From Verrucomicrobia bacterium UBA1263 (GTDB taxonomy: Bacteria; Verrucomicrobiota; Verrucomicrobiia; Limisphaerales; UBA1412), in the NCBI GenBank assembly GCA_002308515.1, contig DBVN01000085.1, positions 1 to 9,654 of the forward strand: 9,654 nucleotides of DNA. The letters run 5' to 3'. Below the pieces are notes generated by a model that worked only from the letters and a program-made list of their open reading frames with translations, did not search any database and was not told the origin of the DNA. This document shows positions 6,029 through 9,654 of this stretch, piece by piece. Positions within the stretch are counted from its first letter, which is position 1; each line of letters opens with the position of its first letter. Position numbers and translations under genes: made by a program.

Positions 6029-7147
6029 ATGAATGAATTAGCTCAATTATCAGAAACTTTTGGTAAACGTTCCGCGGAACTGAAAAGCCTGCCCATCGTG
6101 GCCGGATTCGACGGTTTCGTGGATGAGATCATCTCCGTGGTGGAAGAACGCTCCAGCCTGAAAGAATGGGCTCCCGTGGGGACTATCGCCCGTTTCGGCG
6201 AGCTGGTCTCCGCCGCGGCCGGCAAAAGCAGTCTGCGCGAGATCGTTGTCCACCGCATGGATGCCGGCGGATGCACAGTCAACCTCGGTGACGGTGTCGC
6301 CACGCTGGGGATCCCCCTGCACGCGTTCGCCACACTGGGCGAGCCGATCCACTCCGCTTTCGCCGGACTGGTCAAGAAGTGCGCCAGCTGCCATTCCTGG
6401 GGCGCTACTCCGGGACGCACTCTGGCCTTTGAGTTCGCCGACGGCAAGTATATGCTCAGCGCGGTCTCCCAGCTGGCTGATTTCACTCCCGAATATCTGG
6501 ATTCCATGCTGGCGGACGGCTTCTATCAGCAGTGCTGCGAAAAGGCGGGACTCCTGGCCATGACCGACTGGAGCCTGTATCCGCACATGACGGCCTGCTG
6601 GGACAAGCTGAACACGCAGGTTTTCAGCAAACTGCCCAAACGGATCCCGCTCTATCTGGATCTGGTGGATCCCTCCAGCCGCGCGGACGCTGACATCGCC
6701 GACATGCTGAAGGTCGTCAGCAAGTTCGAGAGCAACGTGGAAACCATCCTGGGACTGAACGGCGTGGAAGCCAACGTCGTCAGCCGGGTGCTGGGATTGC
6801 CCGCCGGACAAGAGACCGAACAAAGCATCGCCGATCAGGCCGCGGCCATCCGCGCTAAACTGAATATCAGCGCGGTCTCCATCCATTGCGTGAAGATCGC
6901 CTCCATGGCCGATGCCTCCGGTTCCTATGCCGTGGCCGGTCCCTACTGTCCCAAGCCCAGGAAGAGTACCGGCGCCGGTGACCGCTTCAATGCCGGTTTC
7001 TGCGCTGGAACATTACTGAAACTTTCACAACGGGAAAGACTTTTACTGGGCTGTGCCTGTTCGGGATTCTTTGTCAGAGAAGCCCGCAGCGCGACAGCGG
7101 AAGAACTCGCCGCCTTCATCGGAAAATGGAGCCGCGCCGAAGTCTGA
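6029..7147 (+). CDS. PfkB-family (ribokinase-like) carbohydrate kinase
   Basis: The 372-residue product shows the fold's two signatures: near the N-terminus an Asp-Ala-Gly-Gly...Val-Asn stretch (79-85) of the GG...N substrate-binding type, preceded by VAGFDGFVDEI (24-34), and near the C-terminus STGAGDRFNAGF (313-324), the TGAGD anion hole with Asp318 as the expected catalytic base. It should transfer the ATP gamma-phosphate to a sugar or sugar-like alcohol in the cytoplasm. The substrate cannot be read from sequence; the protein is longer than ribokinase or fructokinase (about 310), with extra sequence in the middle. It lies 9 bases after the GrpE-like gene and 35 bases before the phosphodiesterase, so co-transcription is likely. 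No Shine-Dalgarno precedes the ATG. Codon use is G+C-rich like its neighbours. Confidence 0.85.
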   Translation: MNELAQLSETFGKRSAELKSLPIVAGFDGFVDEIISVVEERSSLKEWAPVGTIARFGELVSAAAGKSSLREIVVHRMDAGGCTVNLGDGVATLGIPLHAFATLGEPIHSAFAGLVKKCASCHSWGATPGRTLAFEFADGKYMLSAVSQLADFTPEYLDSMLADGFYQQCCEKAGLLAMTDWSLYPHMTACWDKLNTQVFSKLPKRIPLYLDLVDPSSRADADIADMLKVVSKFESNVETILGLNGVEANVVSRVLGLPAGQETEQSIADQAAAIRAKLNISAVSIHCVKIASMADASGSYAVAGPYCPKPRKSTGAGDRFNAGFCAGTLLKLSQRERLLLGCACSGFFVREARSATAEELAAFIGKWSRAEV

Positions 7148-7182
7148 AAATTTTTACACTAAAATCATTAAATAAATTCAAA

Positions 7183-8070
7183 ATGAAAAAGAATACGATC
7201 AAATTGTTATCCATAGCCGCTTTTGCCGCGGCACTGTTTTTCACCGCGTCAGACTCTCAGGCCGCCGATGGCCGTGCCGTGGAACTGATGAAAGCCGACC
7301 GCCCGATCGTGGTAGCCCACCGCGGTTTCTCCATGTACGCGCCGGAAAACACCATCCCCTCCTTCATGTGGGGCAAGTGGGCCGCCGCGGATATGGTGGA
7401 ACTAGATTTCTACACCAGCAAGGACGGAGTCCTCTTTTGTCTGCATGACGGCAACCTGAACCGCACCACAGATGTGAAGGAGAAATTCGACATCGAAAAC
7501 ACCGCTCTGGGCAATCTGACCTCTGAGCAGCTGCGCCAGCTGGATGCCGGCAAATGGAAAGCGCCCATCTATAAAGGAACTCCTCTTCCCACTCTGGAAG
7601 AAGCCCTGACCGCGATCCAGGCCGACGGTGGTATGACGCTGGCCGAACATAAGACCGGCAGCGCGGAACAATGCGCCGCCGTTCTCAAGAAGCTCGACTG
7701 CGTCAATGACCTGGTCGTTCAGTCCTTCAACTGGAACTTCCTGGCCGATATGCAGAAGGTCCTGCCGGAACAGATCACCGTGGCTCTGGGGCCGATCGGC
7801 ACCCGTGACGGCGTAAAAGTTCCCAAAGAGAAGTTGGCTCTCGATAAAGAATGGGTGGACTCCATGCTCAAGCTCAACGTCAAAGGTGCCGCCTGGGATT
7901 CCAGAGTTACCGTGGAAGGCATCAAATACGCCCACGAAAAGGGTCTGAAAGTCTTTGTCTATACCATTGACAACATGCAGAAAGCACAGGAGCTGCTGGA
8001 TATGGGCGTGGATGCCATCATCACCAACAATCCGGCTCTCATCTGGAAGGCGATCGCCATCAAGAAATAA
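7183..8070 (+). CDS. Exported glycerophosphodiester phosphodiesterase
   Basis: This 295-residue protein carries a signal peptide (MKKNTIK, hydrophobic core 8-21, cleavage after SQA at residue 27) and a GDPD domain. Visible catalytic and metal residues are His46-Arg47-Gly in VAHRG, the APENT motif at 53-57, Glu73 and Asp75 in VELDF, His88-Asp89 in CLHDG, and Glu155/Lys157 in LAEHK (families usually have E-x-K here). The C-terminus has the expected GLKVFVYTIDN and GVDAIITNNP strands. The enzyme hydrolyses glycerophosphodiesters to glycerol-3-phosphate and an alcohol, here in the periplasm or outside, so it likely scavenges lipid head groups or degrades teichoic-acid or lipid debris. The ATG at 7183 is preferred to the upstream in-frame ATG at 7126, which overlaps the kinase gene and spoils the signal peptide. 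It is part of the right-hand gene run. Confidence 0.9.
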   Translation: MKKNTIKLLSIAAFAAALFFTASDSQAADGRAVELMKADRPIVVAHRGFSMYAPENTIPSFMWGKWAAADMVELDFYTSKDGVLFCLHDGNLNRTTDVKEKFDIENTALGNLTSEQLRQLDAGKWKAPIYKGTPLPTLEEALTAIQADGGMTLAEHKTGSAEQCAAVLKKLDCVNDLVVQSFNWNFLADMQKVLPEQITVALGPIGTRDGVKVPKEKLALDKEWVDSMLKLNVKGAAWDSRVTVEGIKYAHEKGLKVFVYTIDNMQKAQELLDMGVDAIITNNPALIWKAIAIKK

Positions 8071-8098
8071 CTCTTAGTTTATTTTTTGGTAACTAAAT

Positions 8099-8186
8099 AA
8101 TACTTGGAACAATAATATACTATGACTATAAATATTAAAAACCTCAGTTTGCTATTAATAGCTGGAACATTATTGTTCCAAGTATT
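8099..8186. repeat. 18-bp perfect inverted repeat enclosing a start codon
   Basis: AATACTTGGAACAATAAT (8099-8116) is the exact reverse complement of ATTATTGTTCCAAGTATT (8169-8186). The 52-base loop holds the ATG at 8122 and the codons for most of the signal peptide. In RNA it would fold into a long stem that could affect translation or stability; in DNA it could be an invertible segment or a terminator-like relic. No strong T-run follows. Confidence 0.8.
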
Positions 8187-9120
8187 TTCGCAAGCAGGAT
8201 GCAGTCCCAAAAAAGATCATGTAGCAGAATTGCTGGAGAAATTGGATTTAATGAAAGATTTCAACCAGGATGGGTCTTACAATGGTAAAGAAGGAAACCA
8301 TGCAATGGAGAATTACCAGCTTGCGAGAAAAGAATTAAAAGAAATGGGAACCAATTCTTTTCCTTTTCTTATAAAGGAATTGAATTCATTTACATATGAT
8401 TTGGATTCTTTCATATATGATCCAAATCGTGAAAAAAATCGGGAAGCATGGGAGAAAAAGTGTGCAAAATACAGACAATTAACTACAGCCTTTTCTATTC
8501 TTGGGACTAATTTAACTTCTATGCTGCTTCCTGAATTTGAAAGTTGTCTCTATACTAATAAAAATTATGGATGCGCGCTTTCTGGTATCTCAACTCTAGG
8601 AGAACCGGCAACACGTTATCTATTGGATATTCTAAGTACTAATAATAGTTCGGATATTCGCAGTGTGGCAGCATGTGAGTTATCAAATTTAGGTGTTACT
8701 TTGAATATTCGGGATAAAATAGTTGTTGATCCAAAACTGGGTGAAGCCATTACGGAAAAGTTGATCCCTTATTTAAAAAGTCCTAATGCGTTTGTTCGGG
8801 TTCGAGTTGCTTCAGGAATAGCAATTTATTGTCAAGATGCTAAAAGTGCTATCCAGCCAATGCTGGAATGTCTGAAAGATGAAAAGAATGAAGAGGTTCT
8901 TGTTGAGATCATCAAATGGACATCTTACATTCAGGATTATTTTAAAGAATATGATCCTCAAATAGATGCTGTTGTAAAAGAAATTAGTGAAAGACAATAT
9001 GAAAGTGAAGCTAAGGCTCGTTGGATAAAAAAACTGTGTACCGATCTCTTGGAGCGTAAAGCTGAATCACCTCGAAAAAAGCCAGAATCTCACTCAAACA
9101 ACGGAGAAACAATTAAATAA
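8122..9120 (+). CDS. Exported/lipoprotein HEAT-like protein with EF-hand-like loop
   Basis: The 332-residue product has a signal peptide (hydrophobic 8-22) ending in Gln-Ala-Gly-Cys27, a near-lipobox, so it may be a lipoprotein (the -3 residue is unusual) or be cut by signal peptidase I. Residues 46-57 (DFNQDGSYNGKE) fit the 12-residue EF-hand loop, with Asp46, Asn48, Asp50, Gly51 and Glu57 in place, between two helices; calcium binding is inferred. From about 120 to 310 the sequence is a series of amphipathic helix pairs resembling HEAT repeats, for example 159-191 and 207-272. A protein-interaction role in the envelope is likely; I recognise no named family. The gene is A+T-rich, unlike the genes on either side. 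Its stop is one base before the ATG of the ABC ATPase. The ATG is chosen because the signal peptide starts there; its surroundings form an 18-bp inverted repeat. Confidence 0.75.
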   Translation: MTINIKNLSLLLIAGTLLFQVFSQAGCSPKKDHVAELLEKLDLMKDFNQDGSYNGKEGNHAMENYQLARKELKEMGTNSFPFLIKELNSFTYDLDSFIYDPNREKNREAWEKKCAKYRQLTTAFSILGTNLTSMLLPEFESCLYTNKNYGCALSGISTLGEPATRYLLDILSTNNSSDIRSVAACELSNLGVTLNIRDKIVVDPKLGEAITEKLIPYLKSPNAFVRVRVASGIAIYCQDAKSAIQPMLECLKDEKNEEVLVEIIKWTSYIQDYFKEYDPQIDAVVKEISERQYESEAKARWIKKLCTDLLERKAESPRKKPESHSNNGETIK

Positions 9121-9121
9121 T

Positions 9122-9654
9122 ATGTCCGACAAAGAGCGTAACGATCTAAATGATTTGAAACCGTCGCGGCAGGAGTCAAACAACACCGCCGCGGCGGCCG
9201 CGCTCTCTGTTCAGGATCTGGCGGTCTATTATCCGGCTGGTCACAGAAAGTTCGTTCACGCGGTGGATGGTGTCTCCTTCCGGCTCCACTCCGGTGAAAC
9301 TCTGGGACTGGTAGGCGAAAGCGGCTGCGGGAAAACGACTCTGGGCCGGGCGATCCTGGGGCTGACTCCCGTTACCCGCGGAACGATCCTTTTTGAAGGC
9401 CGGGATATTTCCACCTTCAAAAGCGAAGCGCTGAAAGAACACCGCCGTCATATCCAAATCGTTTTTCAGGATCCCTACAGCTCACTGGATCCGCTGATGA
9501 CCATCGAGCAGATCCTGAGTGAACCGCTGAAGATCCATCATCTTTGCTCCGGCCGGAAAGAACGTTCCGAAAAGATCGCCGGGCTGCTCCGTGCGGTGGG
9601 GCTGGATCCCGAACTGGCCAAACGCTATCCCCATGAATTCAGCGGCGGCCAGCG
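9122..9654 (+). CDS. Opp/Dpp-type ABC transporter ATP-binding protein, partial
   Basis: The reading frame runs to the window edge, giving 177 codons. It shows Walker [10 protein letters not shown] (65-73), a Q-loop region [15 protein letters not shown] (114-128) typical of OppF/DppF-type ATPases, and the FSGGQ(R) signature (173 onward). The Walker B and the C-terminal peptide-transporter domain lie beyond the edge. The protein would energise uptake of oligopeptides or similar substrates with partner permease and OppD-type subunits. Residues 1-28 are a polar/Ala-rich extension before the domain begins at about 29. The start ATG follows the stop of the previous gene by one base, with no usable Shine-Dalgarno (GGAG at 9103-9106 is too far). 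Oligopeptide specificity is inferred from family resemblance; related ATPases also move dipeptides, nickel or other solutes. Confidence 0.9.
   Translation, partial: MSDKERNDLNDLKPSRQESNNTAAAAALSVQDLAVYYPAGHRKFVHAVDGVSFRLHSGETLGLVGESGCGKTTLGRAILGLTPVTRGTILFEGRDISTFKSEALKEHRRHIQIVFQDPYSSLDPLMTIEQILSEPLKIHHLCSGRKERSEKIAGLLRAVGLDPELAKRYPHEFSGGQ

Noticed and set aside
6050..6886. Long minus-strand open frame of 278 codons
   Set aside because: It is a shadow of the PfkB-family kinase gene, which has clear catalytic motifs on the plus strand.
7126..7182. Upstream in-frame start for the phosphodiesterase
   Set aside because: It overlaps the kinase gene end and puts 19 polar residues before a classic signal peptide starting at 7183.
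8116..8121. TATACT as a -10 box for the HEAT-like gene
   Set aside because: It directly abuts the ATG, so transcription would begin after the start codon.

Overview
The window looks like chromosomal DNA of a Gram-negative-type bacterium. Several products carry export signals, one has a possible lipobox, and there is a MauE/DoxX-type membrane protein, an exported glycerophosphodiesterase and an ABC transporter ATPase. Most starts have no Shine-Dalgarno motif and instead follow short A/T-rich leaders. Together with the gene styles, this fits the Planctomycetes-Verrucomicrobia-Lentisphaerae group, perhaps Lentisphaeria. That placement is an inference from memory of gene styles, not from a marker gene.

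Layout. (1) 1-2194 is A+T-rich. Two minus-strand genes for exported proteins (a partial TPR-like protein and a cysteine-containing small protein) are transcribed away from a small MauE/DoxX-like membrane protein carrying a CPC motif, across a 396-bp A/T-rich divergent spacer. (2) 2195-2762 has no gene. It holds a dense cluster of short palindromes of REP type, including a long imperfect inverted pair. (3) 2763-4327 is G+C-rich and encodes two phage head proteins side by side, a decoration/stabilising protein and a major capsid protein. No terminase, portal, protease, tail or integrase gene is present. A strong, probably bidirectional hairpin terminator follows, and a convergent DUF1294 membrane protein lies beyond it. 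(4) 4886-9654 is a co-directional run with short gaps: a membrane-anchored GrpE-like protein, a PfkB-family sugar kinase, an exported glycerophosphodiester phosphodiesterase, an A+T-rich exported/lipoprotein HEAT-like protein with an EF-hand-like loop, and the first two thirds of an Opp/Dpp-type ABC transporter ATPase that runs off the window.

How the genes may work together. The exported phosphodiesterase and the peptide-type ABC ATPase fit a nutrient scavenging theme, with the PfkB kinase phosphorylating a small substrate in the cytoplasm. The A+T-rich HEAT-like gene looks inserted between G+C-rich neighbours, and its start codon lies inside the loop of an 18-bp perfect inverted repeat. The MauE-like protein may serve thiol oxidation in the envelope, and the divergent cysteine-containing protein is a possible client.

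The most interesting item is the isolated two-gene capsid cassette with its own terminator. Next come the 18-bp inverted repeat around the lipoprotein start, the membrane-tethered GrpE-like protein and the MauE/cysteine-protein pair.
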